DNA of 14,167 nt from Deltaproteobacteria bacterium (GCA_023381945.1 JAMCQY010000109.1:1-14167); one strand, 5' to 3'. Positions 1 to 7,133 are shown, numbered from the stretch's first letter. Notes: generated from the letters alone by a model not told the origin. Numbers and translations are program-made.

Positions 1-274
1 CAATAACCACCAATGAGCCCAAGGCATAAATATCCCATAAATGAGGCGGCAGGGCCAGTCCCGCCAGGCCGATCAAGGTGACCACGATCCCCCAACGCAG
101 GAATAGACGGCCCCCGTAAGCATTGATGTCTCGCCAGCGTTCCTCGGATTCGAAGGCCGCGGGAACGCGGATGCCGTAAAAGCGGTTCCTGCCGATGCGG
201 CGCAGGATCAGGGGCAGGCTGGCCACCACGATGAGCAAGCCGGCGATTAAATGTGAAAGTGCGGTGCGATTCAT
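1..274 (-). CDS. SdpI-family membrane protein, partial (C-terminus beyond window)
   Basis: The gene starts with ATG at 274-272 and runs off the left edge, leaving about 91 residues. Translated by eye, it has a hydrophobic segment near residues 8-24, then a basic stretch with RNRFYGIRVP and a DINAYGGRLF motif, then a second hydrophobic segment near 62-78. The NRFYG(I)R plus W..xN..GG signature is typical of the SdpI/YhfL family of integral membrane proteins. In Bacillus, SdpI gives immunity to the SdpC toxin and acts as a signal receptor. Most proteobacterial members have no known role, and no toxin gene is visible here. It lies 38 bases downstream of the secreted-protein gene on the same strand and is probably the last visible gene of the operon that starts near 3489. 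No strong ribosome binding site precedes it. Confidence 0.75.
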   Translation of the reverse strand, partial: MNRTALSHLIAGLLIVVASLPLILRRIGRNRFYGIRVPAAFESEERWRDINAYGGRLFLRWGIVVTLIGLAGLALPPHLWDIYALGSLVVI

Positions 275-312
275 GAGTTTCGGTCAGGTCTCTACATAAT
301 TGCCTTCGATTT

Positions 313-861
313 TTACCATTTCGGACCAAGCCGCTTCATGATTGTTCGGGCTTCCTGGTCCCATTGGGACCAGCTTTGATAATCGGTTTGGAAGCCGCCG
401 TTCCAAGCTATTTTACGAAGAACTACTTTTTTCCCCTGCGGTTGCTTCTCTGGGTGGAGAGCATCAAGCAATTGCAAATCTCCTGACAGGGCAGCAGGGG
501 TCAGAATCCCCTGGAAAGTGAATAAATCATGCGATGAGACACCCCGGTGAAGATTGCAGTAATGCCGACCCATGGTGAGCTTGGCCTGGAATGAGAGCTT
601 CCCAGTCTCAGGCTCATACTTCAGGTCTTCTAACAGGCCTGTGGGAGTATCTCCTTTGAGTCCATTGGCATAAGATAAAAAACCGAAAAGATCAGAGCCT
701 TGCTGCCATAGTTGCACCTCGGCGCCGTATTGATGTTCTGCGGTGGCCCGCATATTGGAGAATGATCCCAGGAATACCACCGGTTGACTATCATCGCCAG
801 CCTGAACCGGAGATTGTAGGCAAAGTGCCAGCATAATCGCCAGGGCAATCATGTTTCTCAT
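313..861 (-). CDS. Small secreted protein of unknown function
   Basis: This 182-residue protein begins with a clear signal peptide: a short basic start, a hydrophobic core around residues 4-16, and a likely cleavage site after VQA (about residue 21). The mature part is soluble and rich in beta-type segments, with several aromatic and Gly positions (LGSFSNM, GFLSYANGLKGD, WNGGFQTDYQSWSQWD). I do not recognise a family. The pattern of a periplasmic beta-rich domain comparing reference terms (FQAKLTMG, FQGILTPAALSGDLQL) suggests a binding or structural protein rather than an enzyme, but that is only an impression. Its ATG overlaps the stop of the acetyltransferase gene (ATGA at 861-858), so the two are probably translationally coupled. 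Confidence 0.7.
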   Translation of the reverse strand: MRNMIALAIMLALCLQSPVQAGDDSQPVVFLGSFSNMRATAEHQYGAEVQLWQQGSDLFGFLSYANGLKGDTPTGLLEDLKYEPETGKLSFQAKLTMGRHYCNLHRGVSSHDLFTFQGILTPAALSGDLQLLDALHPEKQPQGKKVVLRKIAWNGGFQTDYQSWSQWDQEARTIMKRLGPKW

Positions 862-1370
862 AATTCCCCTCGCGGCGGCTCAAAAGTTCCGAGATTTTTC
901 TCCATAAATACAAAGCTCAGATTTGCCGTCACCGGCTCCTGCCGAAAGATTCGGTAGCCGAGGCGTTCATACAGGCGGATGTTTCTTTCGCTCTTATGGC
1001 CAGTGAAGAGTTCGGCCCGGCGGGCTTCGGGGAAGGCCCCTTCGAGCCGTCGCACCAGGGCGCTGCCCAGCCCGCGGCTTTGGTGATCGGGATGGACGAT
1101 GAGGCGCTCCAAAAAGCAGGTGCCGTTTTGCTGAAAGCCCCGCACCGAGCCGATGATTATTGGGCCACGGGTGGCCTTGAGGACGGTCTTATGGGTAAAT
1201 TCCTGCTGCAATTCTTCCAGGGTCTGGAGCAAGGGCGGGATGGAGAAATCGTCATAGAGCCGGGCTTCGCTCTGATAAGCCAGCTTCTGCAACGCCAGGA
1301 TAGCAGTGACGTCGGCCAGGGAGGCGGCGCAGATAATTATCTGATGGACTATCTTTCCTTTGTGTAACAT
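858..1370 (-). CDS. GNAT-family N-acetyltransferase
   Basis: This 170-residue protein has the GNAT fold signature: strand 4 LERLIVHPDHQ leading into the acetyl-CoA pyrophosphate loop QSRGLG (residues 97-102), then helix 3 and the motif B segment SERNIRLYERLGYR (about 127-140). It should transfer an acetyl group from acetyl-CoA to an amine; the acceptor cannot be read from the sequence. The gene sits between two membrane or secreted proteins. Its ATG shares one base with the upstream stop (TAATG at 1372-1368), and its stop overlaps the next start. A purine-rich AAAGGA lies inside codons 4-5, so the true start could be slightly further in, but no in-frame ATG or GTG follows at a suitable distance. 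Confidence 0.88.
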   Translation of the reverse strand: MLHKGKIVHQIIICAASLADVTAILALQKLAYQSEARLYDDFSIPPLLQTLEELQQEFTHKTVLKATRGPIIIGSVRGFQQNGTCFLERLIVHPDHQSRGLGSALVRRLEGAFPEARRAELFTGHKSERNIRLYERLGYRIFRQEPVTANLSFVFMEKNLGTFEPPRGEL

Positions 1371-1873
1371 TATTTTGATAATGCTTCTCCAATAACGCGG
1401 GAAAGCCGTTCAGTATCATTGCGTGCAAACCATTTTCCTGCGAAAACAAGAAAAAACCCAAAACAAAGCATCCCGACTCCAACAAGTGGAAAATACCAAA
1501 CAGTAGGCGCTTTCTGCAACGTAATTACAAAGGCGTCTAACGTCCAAAAGAGTATGAAACCAAACCATACAGTCATGCCCACCTTTACAAACCTTTGCAT
1601 GGTGAATTTGCCAGAGAGCACGACCTTGTCTCCAACCTGGCGAAAAGAACCTATGAAAAACGGTTTGAACGAGTTGCCAACAAATGGAATTACTCGCTGC
1701 AGGCAGACGCGTTGTTCTGTGACTCGGCCAACTGCCGCTTCTTGAAACAAAGCGGCGAAAATGGTGCGTTTGGTAGTAGCCCGCAGACGCTCCACCGATT
1801 CCTGCAAGGGAAAGGCGCTCTCGAATTCCGCTGGCACGGAGCCATATAACAGGTTGAAGAAGCGTCGAATCAT
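1370..1873 (-). CDS. Membrane protein with two C-terminal helices, unknown function
   Basis: This 167-residue protein has a soluble N-terminal half of about 95 residues, with a predicted beta-rich segment around QRVCLQRVIPFVGNSFKPFF (residues 55-73). Two transmembrane helices follow, near residues 96-118 and 125-148, and then a short charged tail. I do not recognise the family. The N-terminal region contains the FES/FPLQESVERLRATTKR segment, which looks like an amphipathic helix feeding the beta domain. The topology puts both ends on the same side of the membrane. Its ATG overlaps the stop of the isochorismatase-like gene by ATGA (1873-1870), and its stop overlaps the acetyltransferase start, so it is locked into the operon. 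Confidence 0.7.
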   Translation of the reverse strand: MIRRFFNLLYGSVPAEFESAFPLQESVERLRATTKRTIFAALFQEAAVGRVTEQRVCLQRVIPFVGNSFKPFFIGSFRQVGDKVVLSGKFTMQRFVKVGMTVWFGFILFWTLDAFVITLQKAPTVWYFPLVGVGMLCFGFFLVFAGKWFARNDTERLSRVIGEALSK

Positions 1874-2418
1874 ATTTCTGCCAGAAATTCCTCGAGAGAA
1901 ACCACCCTGGCAAACAAAGGCGACAGGGCTGCCATGAAAGCCCCATGGACAAAGGCGGCCGGAATCACCAGATCACCAAAGGTCAAATCCCGCGTGGCAC
2001 AAGCATCGTGGATCACAGTGCAGGTGAATCCAAGGTCCGCCGCGGCTCGCGTGGTGGTATCAATACACATATGGCTCATGGCGCCGCAAATTACCAGGTC
2101 TTTGACCCCGGCGTCGGCCAACTTCTCTTTTAAATCGGTGTCCCGGAAGCTGTTGGGGAAGTGCTTTTCAATGACGGTTTCCCCCGGCCGCGGGGCGATG
2201 AGCTCATGGAGTTCCACTCCCGGCGTCTCAGGCACGAAAAAGGGGGCGCCTTTCCGCACCGAGACGTGCTGGATGTGATAAGTAGGCCAGCGCCGCCGGC
2301 GGAACTCGGTCAGGAGGGCCTGGGCCTGCTTGGTGGCTTCAACAATGCCCGCCAGTTCCATCCTACCGCCGGGGAAATAGTCATTCTGGAGGTCTACTAA
2401 GAGTAAGGCCTGAGTCAT
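1870..2418 (-). CDS. Isochorismatase-family cysteine hydrolase
   Basis: This 182-residue protein has the usual length for the family. The catalytic triad of isochorismatase-like hydrolases is visible: Asp9 in LLLVDLQNDY, Lys85 in TVIEKHFPNSF, and nucleophile Cys118 in GAMSHMCIDTT, followed by the typical TTRAAADLGF helix. Relatives include nicotinamidases, N-carbamoylsarcosine amidases and the YecD/CGHydrolase group. The SHMCIDTT active-site loop is common in general cysteine hydrolases, so the substrate is open; nicotinamidase is less likely because its usual metal-binding D-x-H-x-x-x-H arrangement is not evident. The ribosome binding site AAGGA sits a few bases upstream of the ATG. The gene follows the DHH phosphoesterase gene by 21 bases. 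Confidence 0.92.
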   Translation of the reverse strand: MTQALLLVDLQNDYFPGGRMELAGIVEATKQAQALLTEFRRRRWPTYHIQHVSVRKGAPFFVPETPGVELHELIAPRPGETVIEKHFPNSFRDTDLKEKLADAGVKDLVICGAMSHMCIDTTTRAAADLGFTCTVIHDACATRDLTFGDLVIPAAFVHGAFMAALSPLFARVVSLEEFLAEI

Positions 2419-2439
2419 GGCGATCCTTTCAAATGCGGC

Positions 2440-3489
2440 TTAAGAAACAAATAGCCGGTTAGGTCTTTTTTTTTTCCGGGCGCCGGCGGCTGAATCCGCT
2501 TCGCAGAGCGGGGCCGGCAGCCGGCCGTGGCCCTCCACCCGCTGGATGAGATAATCCTGCCAGTCTTCCCAGGAGGCCTCGGGATTCATACCGGTGTGGT
2601 CCAGGGACACTTCAGCCCGGGCGCTGGCCACGTGGCCGCCGGCGGAACCCAACCGCCCAAAGGCTCTGGAAGCCAGCCGTCCGGCGTTTTTGCGCAGGCC
2701 GTCATTACGAAAAATCACCACCAGTTTGCCCTCATAAAGACCCGCCACAATGGACCAGGAGATTTCCCCGGCCCGCAGCAAAAAATCCGCCAGGATGACC
2801 AGGACGTCGGGAGCGGAAACTTCCCCCAGATAGGCATAGACGCGGTTATGGCGGATACAATAGCGGTTCAGGGCCATCTGAAAATACCGCAGCATAGGTA
2901 AATTAAATTCGGCAAACTCCAAACGCCGCACCAGGGGCCGCCGGGTAAACTCAAAGAGGTAATGGAAGGCGCGCATGTCGGCTTCCACTGCCGGGCGCTC
3001 GAAATTGGCAGTGTCAGTCTTGATGCCGTAATAGAGGGCAGTGGCCAGCCTCAGAGAGGGCCGGATATGGGCCTCCCTCAGATACTCGGTCATGATGGTG
3101 GAGGTGGCGCCGTACTCCGGCCGGATGTCCACGAACTTGGCGTGGGTGTCGGGCAGGCGCGGGTGGTGGTCGATGATGGCGTCAAAGTGAAAGCCGCCGA
3201 AGATTTCGTGATGTTCCGGCTGGCTGTCCACCAAGGCCTTGCGGTGGAAATACTCGGGATTGACTTCCTGAATAGGATTCAGGGCGATCCCCAGGAGCTT
3301 CACCAGACGTTGGTTTTGGGGCCGGGTGATGGGCCGGATGGTGGCAATGACGCAAGCCGAAAGTCGGTGCCACAACAGGCGCTTCAGAGCCAGGGCGCTG
3401 GCTATGGAGTCCGGGTCCGGGTCGATGAGGATAAGGAGGCGGTCTTCGTGAGCAAAGAGTTGATACAGTCGCTGTACCGGATTACGCAT
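2440..3489 (-). CDS. DHH/DHHA1-family phosphoesterase (NrnA-like), atypical motif I
   Basis: This 349-residue protein has the full two-domain layout of DHH phosphoesterases. Motif I is IDPDPDSIAS (residues 22-31), motif II contains VDSQ (Asp88), motif III is the diagnostic DHH at 107-109, and motif IV contains KTDT (Asp159). The C-terminal DHHA1 domain has the GSAGGH loop at 281-286. Family members such as NrnA degrade nanoRNA and dephosphorylate pAp, using a two-metal centre. The usual motif I His, four residues before the first Asp of the DxD pair, is Leu21 here, which could change metal binding or activity. A basic tail (RKKKRP) ends the protein. The ATG at 3489 is preceded by GGTGAT. It is the likely first gene of the minus-strand operon. 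Confidence 0.9.
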   Translation of the reverse strand: MRNPVQRLYQLFAHEDRLLILIDPDPDSIASALALKRLLWHRLSACVIATIRPITRPQNQRLVKLLGIALNPIQEVNPEYFHRKALVDSQPEHHEIFGGFHFDAIIDHHPRLPDTHAKFVDIRPEYGATSTIMTEYLREAHIRPSLRLATALYYGIKTDTANFERPAVEADMRAFHYLFEFTRRPLVRRLEFAEFNLPMLRYFQMALNRYCIRHNRVYAYLGEVSAPDVLVILADFLLRAGEISWSIVAGLYEGKLVVIFRNDGLRKNAGRLASRAFGRLGSAGGHVASARAEVSLDHTGMNPEASWEDWQDYLIQRVEGHGRLPAPLCEADSAAGARKKKRPNRLFVS

Positions 3490-3512
3490 AAAGGATCACC
3501 GTTCCTGGCCCC

Positions 3513-3542
3513 ATTTTAACCTAGAGAATGAGCCGGGGGCAA
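3513..3542 (-). promoter_or_regulatory. Candidate sigma-70 promoter for the six-gene minus-strand operon
   Basis: On the minus strand, TTGCCC (3542-3537) and TAAAAT (3518-3513) are spaced by 18 bases, matching the -35 and -10 consensus at 4 and 5 of 6 positions. Transcription would begin near 3506, giving a leader of about 17 bases before the DHH-family gene. Confidence 0.4.
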
Positions 3543-3548
3543 TAACTA

Positions 3549-3614
3549 CCAGGAAGAAAAGGCGAAAAGCAGGAAGGCGAGAAGGATAAAAGGAAGAATG
3601 GGAAAAAGGAAAGT
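3549..3614. other. Polypurine tract between divergent promoters
   Basis: About 65 bases are almost entirely A and G on the plus strand, with only around five pyrimidines, built from loose AGGA/GAAAAGG units. It lies between the two divergent candidate promoters. It carries no reading frame of note. It may act as a flexible or triplex-prone spacer, which is inference. Confidence 0.5.
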
Positions 3615-3650
3615 CATAAGGTTTCATTTAATCGTTTCCTTAGCTTTTAA

Positions 3651-3679
3651 TTGCCATCAGCGATCTGGTGCCATATAAA
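3651..3679 (+). promoter_or_regulatory. Candidate sigma-70 promoter for meaB
   Basis: TTGCCA (3651-3656) and TATAAA (3674-3679) are separated by exactly 17 bases; each matches the consensus at 5 of 6 positions. A start near 3686 would give a leader of about 65 bases that contains the palindrome at 3711-3732 and the ribosome binding site GGGAGG at 3742-3747. If this promoter is used, any start upstream of 3686 is impossible, which supports the 3752 start. Confidence 0.5.
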
Positions 3680-3710
3680 TATGGGGTAAATCGAGCCAAT
3701 GGTATTGCAG

Positions 3711-3732
3711 GGGCGGACCCATGTGTCCGCCC
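3711..3732. repeat. GC-rich palindrome in the meaB leader (REP-like unit)
   Basis: GGGCGGAC (3711-3718) pairs perfectly with GTCCGCCC (3725-3732) around a six-base loop, and is preceded by CAG and followed by TCCG. It shares the GGGCGG...CCGCCC core with the palindromes at 9397-9416 and 14071-14099. It ends nine bases before the ribosome binding site, so in the transcript it would form a stable hairpin just upstream of the translation start. Confidence 0.75.
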
Positions 3733-3751
3733 TCCGTCGATGGGAGGACAT

Positions 3752-4714
3752 ATGAACAAAAGCCACCAGGTGGTGGAACAGATACTCAGAGGCGAGGTGC
3801 GGGCCGCGGCCCGCCTGATGCGGGAGTTGGACGACGGGGTGGCCTCCGCCCGGGAGACCCTGAAGCAACTTTATCGCCACAGCGGCCGGGCTCACATCAT
3901 CGGACTTACCGGCTCCCCCGGGGCGGGCAAGAGCACCCTCACCGACCGCCTGATTCAATATCTGCGCCAGACAGGCAAGACTGTGGGAGTGGTGGCGGTG
4001 GACCCCACCAGCCCATTTTCCGGCGGGGCCATCCTGGGGGATCGCATCCGCATGCAACGCCACGCTACTGACGAAGGCGTCTTCATCCGGTCGCTGGCCA
4101 CCCGGGGCCATTTCGGCGGCCTCACCGCTTCGGCTAGGGCGGTGATTACGGTGCTGGACGCCATGGGCAAGGACTATATTCTGGTGGAGACCGTCGGAGT
4201 GGGCCAGGACGAAGTGGAGATCGCCGCCGCCGCCTACACCACCATCGTAGTGACGGTGCCGGGCATGGGCGACGATATCCAAGCCATCAAGGCCGGTATC
4301 CTGGAAGTGGCCGATATCCTGGTGGTTAACAAGTCGGACCGGGAGGGAGCTTCCCGCACTTATCAGGAATTGCAGCAGATGCTGGAGTTGCGCTCACCTT
4401 CTCAGCAAACGGCTTGGCGGCCGCCGGTGCTCTTAACGATAGCCAAGGATAATGAAGGCATCGAGGAGATGATGGCCGCGGTGCGTCAGCACGAAAATTT
4501 CCTAAAGCAGGACGAGCAGGCCTGGAAGATTGCTCGGGAGGTCCGGGTGCGCCAGGAGTTCCTGGAGCTTCTGAAGGAAGGAACCTTCCGTCACTTGGTG
4601 CGGCAACTCAAGGAGAATGGCCGCCTGGAAAGAACCATGCAGGATATCCTGGCGCGGCAGGATGATCCTTACTCGGCCAGCGAGGCCCTGATTTTGGAGA
4701 TCCTGGGGCCATGA
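3752..4714 (+). CDS. meaB: Methylmalonyl-CoA mutase-associated GTPase MeaB (ArgK family)
   Basis: The 320-residue product has the family's usual length. Seen in order: a helical N-terminal segment, Walker A GSPGAGKST (residues 54-62), the VAVDPTSPFSGGAILGDR metal and switch region (81-98), the ATRGHFGGL motif (116-124), the ETVGVGQDEVEI switch segment (146-157), the base-specificity NKSD (193-196), and a C-terminal dimerisation arm. MeaB proteins are G3E GTPases that chaperone adenosylcobalamin loading and protect B12-dependent acyl-CoA mutases such as methylmalonyl-CoA mutase. No mutase gene lies in the window, although meaB often sits beside it. The ATG at 3752 is chosen because GGGAGG lies four bases upstream and the protein begins like relatives. 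An earlier in-frame ATG at 3668 would add 28 residues read through the leader palindrome. Confidence 0.93.
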   Translation: MNKSHQVVEQILRGEVRAAARLMRELDDGVASARETLKQLYRHSGRAHIIGLTGSPGAGKSTLTDRLIQYLRQTGKTVGVVAVDPTSPFSGGAILGDRIRMQRHATDEGVFIRSLATRGHFGGLTASARAVITVLDAMGKDYILVETVGVGQDEVEIAAAAYTTIVVTVPGMGDDIQAIKAGILEVADILVVNKSDREGASRTYQELQQMLELRSPSQQTAWRPPVLLTIAKDNEGIEEMMAAVRQHENFLKQDEQAWKIAREVRVRQEFLELLKEGTFRHLVRQLKENGRLERTMQDILARQDDPYSASEALILEILGP

Positions 4715-4725
4715 GGACGTGAATA

Positions 4726-4743
4726 CCAGGCTGAAAAGCCTGG
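4726..4743. terminator. Hairpin between convergent genes, possible bidirectional terminator
   Basis: CCAGGCT (4726-4732) and AGCCTGG (4737-4743) form a perfect seven-pair stem closed by a GAAA tetraloop. It lies 12 bases after the meaB stop and 13 bases after the stop of the convergent SH3 lipoprotein gene. No T run follows on either side, so it is either a weak terminator or a transcript-end stabiliser. Confidence 0.45.
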
Positions 4744-4755
4744 GTCCCGGGCAAC

Positions 4756-5568
4756 CTACATAACCTCCGGCTCAGCCGGGGTTCCAATCTCGGCGGGTTT
4801 GGGGGATGGAGATTTCTTTTTTCTGGGCTTCTCGAAGTGCGGGAATTTTAAAGGGGTGGTTCCGATAAACCGCTCCTGAACCCAACCAATGCCGCCGCTG
4901 GACGGTTGGCGGACCTTGAGCCACCCTCCTGGATTCTGTTCCAGTTTCTCCAACTGGTCATTAAATTGCAGCAGCGTGACGGCTCCGGCGTCGACCTTCG
5001 GTTCACGGCGCAGCGGCAGGCGTCTCACCACCACAAAATAGTATTGCGGTTCTGGCGCCTTTGCCTGAGGCTGCTCCAACTTCTCAGCCAACGCCTTGGC
5101 CGGCAGCCAGCCGAGATTGCGGCTCTTGGCCACCAGGACCCGCCACCAGCCCTGATCATTCTGTTCGACCTTCTGTACCTGGTCGCCCCGGGAGAGTAAT
5201 TGCAGGGCAGGGCAGAAATCCTTGGGGCACTCCCTCAGATGGACGGTTTGGGTCACGTAGACATAGGCCACCGGGAGCGGTTTGACGCTGAGCAACTCGC
5301 TCGGAACCCAACCAGCCTGGCCGGTACGGCCGGACCGAACCCGAGACCATCCGGACTCGCCGATATCCAACCTCTCCACCGCTTCACCCTTATATAGCTG
5401 CCCCACCACATGATTTTCGAAACCTGCCCCATCTCGCAGGTAAGTCATGTCAGGACTCAGATAAAAGGTGCCCCCGGGAGTTGGAGGCGGCGGCGTGGCG
5501 CAAGCGCCGGCCAATACCAGCAGCAGGGTTACTAGCAGGGCGGACCCGAAATTACCCCGGAGTCTCAT
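4756..5568 (-). CDS. Lipoprotein with three SH3-like repeats (module copy B)
   Basis: This 270-residue protein begins with a lipoprotein signal peptide: basic residues, a hydrophobic core and LAGAC, with the lipid-bearing Cys at 23 followed by Ala (so probably sorted to the outer membrane) and a Pro-rich linker. Three bacterial SH3-like repeats follow, at about 35-95, 101-162 and 175-237. Each ends in a GW..V......GW(V/L) segment such as GWWRVLVAKSRNLGWLP. Repeat 2 has a close Cys pair (CPKDFC). The C-terminus is a basic, Pro-rich tail (PRKKKSPSPKP) that could contact peptidoglycan or lipopolysaccharide. SH3b domains usually bind cell-wall peptides or partner proteins. The ATG overlaps the stop of the upstream NTF2-like gene (ATGA, 5568-5565), so they are made together. 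It is a paralogue of the 266-residue lipoprotein at 6333-7133. Confidence 0.85.
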   Translation of the reverse strand: MRLRGNFGSALLVTLLLVLAGACATPPPPTPGGTFYLSPDMTYLRDGAGFENHVVGQLYKGEAVERLDIGESGWSRVRSGRTGQAGWVPSELLSVKPLPVAYVYVTQTVHLRECPKDFCPALQLLSRGDQVQKVEQNDQGWWRVLVAKSRNLGWLPAKALAEKLEQPQAKAPEPQYYFVVVRRLPLRREPKVDAGAVTLLQFNDQLEKLEQNPGGWLKVRQPSSGGIGWVQERFIGTTPLKFPHFEKPRKKKSPSPKPAEIGTPAEPEVM

Positions 5569-6191
5569 GAAGATTTATCCTGGTTCCCGACTTTTTCCAG
5601 AGATTGGATGCGCCATTGGCCCGACTCACGGATGAATGACACCAGAAAAACTTTAGTGGTGTCCTTAATTTCCTGGGTCTGGCGTTTCCTGGCCTGGATT
5701 TTCCAAGTTACCAGGGCGGAGGCTCTATCCGGGGCAGGAGAAATTATTTCCGTCAATTTAAAATTGAGACTGAGATAGTCAAAGGAGGCCCAAGACCGGG
5801 AGATTTCCTGCGCCTTCTGGGGTAAATTGGGAAATGACGGAGAATAGAGCTCCAATAACTGGTGCAAGTCTTTCTTTTGGTCAGCTTCACCCAGTTTCGC
5901 CAGAACCCCCGAGAGTTCAGCCTCAAGGGCGGCAGGGGAGCCAGTTGCGACGCCGGGAGGCGGAGCCGTCTTGACGATGGACGCCGGGGGCGCCGCCGGA
6001 GTCACCTTGGCCAGGGGAGGAGCCGTTCTAGCGTCTTCCACACTCTCCGGGGTGGCGAAAGGCCAACCCCAAATGAAATAACAGATGAGCAGGGCAATAA
6101 CCAACACCCCGACGCCAGCCAGAAATCCATGGATCCAAAGACGCTTGAGATAGGCCTGCAAAGCGGAGGTTGAGGTTTCTGGCAGTGCCAT
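5565..6191 (-). CDS. Single-pass membrane protein with NTF2-like domain (module copy B)
   Basis: This 208-residue protein has a short N-terminal cytoplasmic segment, one transmembrane helix (about 21-43), a Pro/Ala-rich linker (about 55-85), and a C-terminal domain of about 115 residues that resembles the NTF2/SnoaL-like (DUF4440 type) fold: helix EAELSGVLAKLGEADQKKDL, a YSPSFPN turn, then paired strands ending in FIRESGQWRIQSLEKV. The C-terminal domain should face the periplasm. It is clearly paralogous to residues 172-284 of the 286-residue protein at 7143-8003: they share YS.SFPN..QK.QE, W..(F/Y)DY, ALVTW/AWVTW, FIRE.G.WRI. It lacks that protein's two zinc ribbons. Its function is unknown; NTF2-like domains often bind small ligands or dimerise. 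It is expressed with the following SH3 lipoprotein. Confidence 0.82.
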   Translation of the reverse strand: MALPETSTSALQAYLKRLWIHGFLAGVGVLVIALLICYFIWGWPFATPESVEDARTAPPLAKVTPAAPPASIVKTAPPPGVATGSPAALEAELSGVLAKLGEADQKKDLHQLLELYSPSFPNLPQKAQEISRSWASFDYLSLNFKLTEIISPAPDRASALVTWKIQARKRQTQEIKDTTKVFLVSFIRESGQWRIQSLEKVGNQDKSS

Positions 6192-6225
6192 GTTATTCTC
6201 GTCTAGTAGGCGGACCTGTCGAATA

Positions 6226-6253
6226 AATCTAGAAATATAATCAATTATATCAA
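6226..6253 (-). promoter_or_regulatory. Possible promoter for module copy B
   Basis: On the minus strand TTGATA (6253-6248) and TAGATT (6231-6226) are 16 bases apart. A perfect TATAAT at 6249-6244 is an overlapping alternative -10 with a poorer -35. The region lies just past the terminator at 6261-6305, so copy B needs its own promoter. Which of the two is used cannot be told from sequence. Confidence 0.35.
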
Positions 6254-6260
6254 ACCAGCC

Positions 6261-6305
6261 AAGAAAAACAAAAGAGGAGCCCTGGAGAACTTTCCTGGGC
6301 CCCTC
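6261..6305 (-). terminator. Rho-independent terminator of module copy A
   Basis: Read on the minus strand, arms 6305-6294 and 6285-6274 pair at 10 of 12 positions around an eight-base loop, and the stem is followed directly by TTTTGTTTTTCTT (6273-6261). It lies 28 bases past the stop of the SH3 lipoprotein gene of copy A. It separates the two module copies into independent transcripts. Confidence 0.8.
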
Positions 6306-6332
6306 CTATATCCGCCGGTTTAAAAATCAAGG

Positions 6333-7133
6333 CTACATAGCCCTGGGCCTGGCCGGAGCCGGGGCCTCCTCTTTGGGGGCGGTCTTCTTAGACGGAGAAC
6401 GTCTTTGGGGGACCGGGCGGGGGTAGCTCACCGGAAAGGATTCCAGGTAACGGGACGCCGCCCAGCCGATGATGTTAGTGCGCAGGTCGCGCACGTGGGT
6501 CCACCCGGCGGTGTTGGCCTCCAGCATCTCCACCCGGTCATTGAGGTTCAAGGTGGTGAGGATGCGGTTACCGGTGCTGGGGCCGGCCCGCAGGGCCAGG
6601 CTGCTCACTGCCACATAGAGATAGGGCGGCCCGGGGTTGGGAGCCACCGAAGAGGCGGGAATCCAGCCGGTGATCCCGGATTTGATTGACCTGACCCGCC
6701 ACCAGCCGCGGTAGTCCTGGTCGATCTTATCGACCCGGTCGCCGCGATAGAGCAATTCCACTGACCGGCAGTTGTAGTCGGCGCAATCCCGCAGATAAAC
6801 ATTGTTATAGGCCACATAGAAGGTGGAAGGCACGGGGCTGGGGGTGATCAGTTCGCCGGGAATCCAGCCGATGACGCCGCTACGGTCCAGTTGCACCCGG
6901 GCCCAATTGTAATCGTTGCGGTCCAAAACGGTGACCCGGTCGCCACTGAAAACCTGGGCCACCACATAGCATGCGTCAGAATAACTGGCACAGGAACGCA
7001 GATATGTGGTAGTAGGCACCACATAATAATAACTGGGAGTTACAGGATAGGAACGGGGCTGCTCACAAGCCCCTACCAGCGCGACCATCAGAAATAACAG
7101 CAAAAGGCCTTTGATCAGATGCCGATGTCCCAT
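6333..7133 (-). CDS. Lipoprotein with three SH3-like repeats (module copy A)
   Basis: This 266-residue protein has a lipoprotein signal peptide with the lipid-bearing Cys at 23 (LVGAC), followed by Glu. Three SH3-like repeats follow, at about 36-97, 104-164 and 170-232, with the recurring YLR start and a GW(W/A/T).VR....GW segment (for example GWWRVRSIKSGITGWIP). Repeats 1 and 2 each hold a Cys pair (CASYSDAC and CADYNC) suited to periplasmic disulfides. Repeat 3 has a typical SH3b LALRAGPSTGNRIL sequence. The tail is basic and Pro/Ala-rich, ending in RPRAM, like the tail of its paralogue at 4756-5568. The ribosome binding site AAGGAG overlaps the TAA stop of the upstream zinc-ribbon gene; nine bases separate the two genes. 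A terminator follows at 6261-6305. Confidence 0.86.
   Translation of the reverse strand: MGHRHLIKGLLLLFLMVALVGACEQPRSYPVTPSYYYVVPTTTYLRSCASYSDACYVVAQVFSGDRVTVLDRNDYNWARVQLDRSGVIGWIPGELITPSPVPSTFYVAYNNVYLRDCADYNCRSVELLYRGDRVDKIDQDYRGWWRVRSIKSGITGWIPASSVAPNPGPPYLYVAVSSLALRAGPSTGNRILTTLNLNDRVEMLEANTAGWTHVRDLRTNIIGWAASRYLESFPVSYPRPVPQRRSPSKKTAPKEEAPAPARPRAM

Noticed and set aside
3668..3751. An upstream in-frame start for meaB
   Set aside because: It would lie between the candidate -35 and -10 boxes, and it would translate the leader palindrome. The start at 3752 has its own ribosome binding site.
3647..4282. A 211-codon open frame on the minus strand opposite meaB
   Set aside because: It is an antisense shadow of the MeaB motifs, with no ribosome binding site and a His/Gly-rich product.
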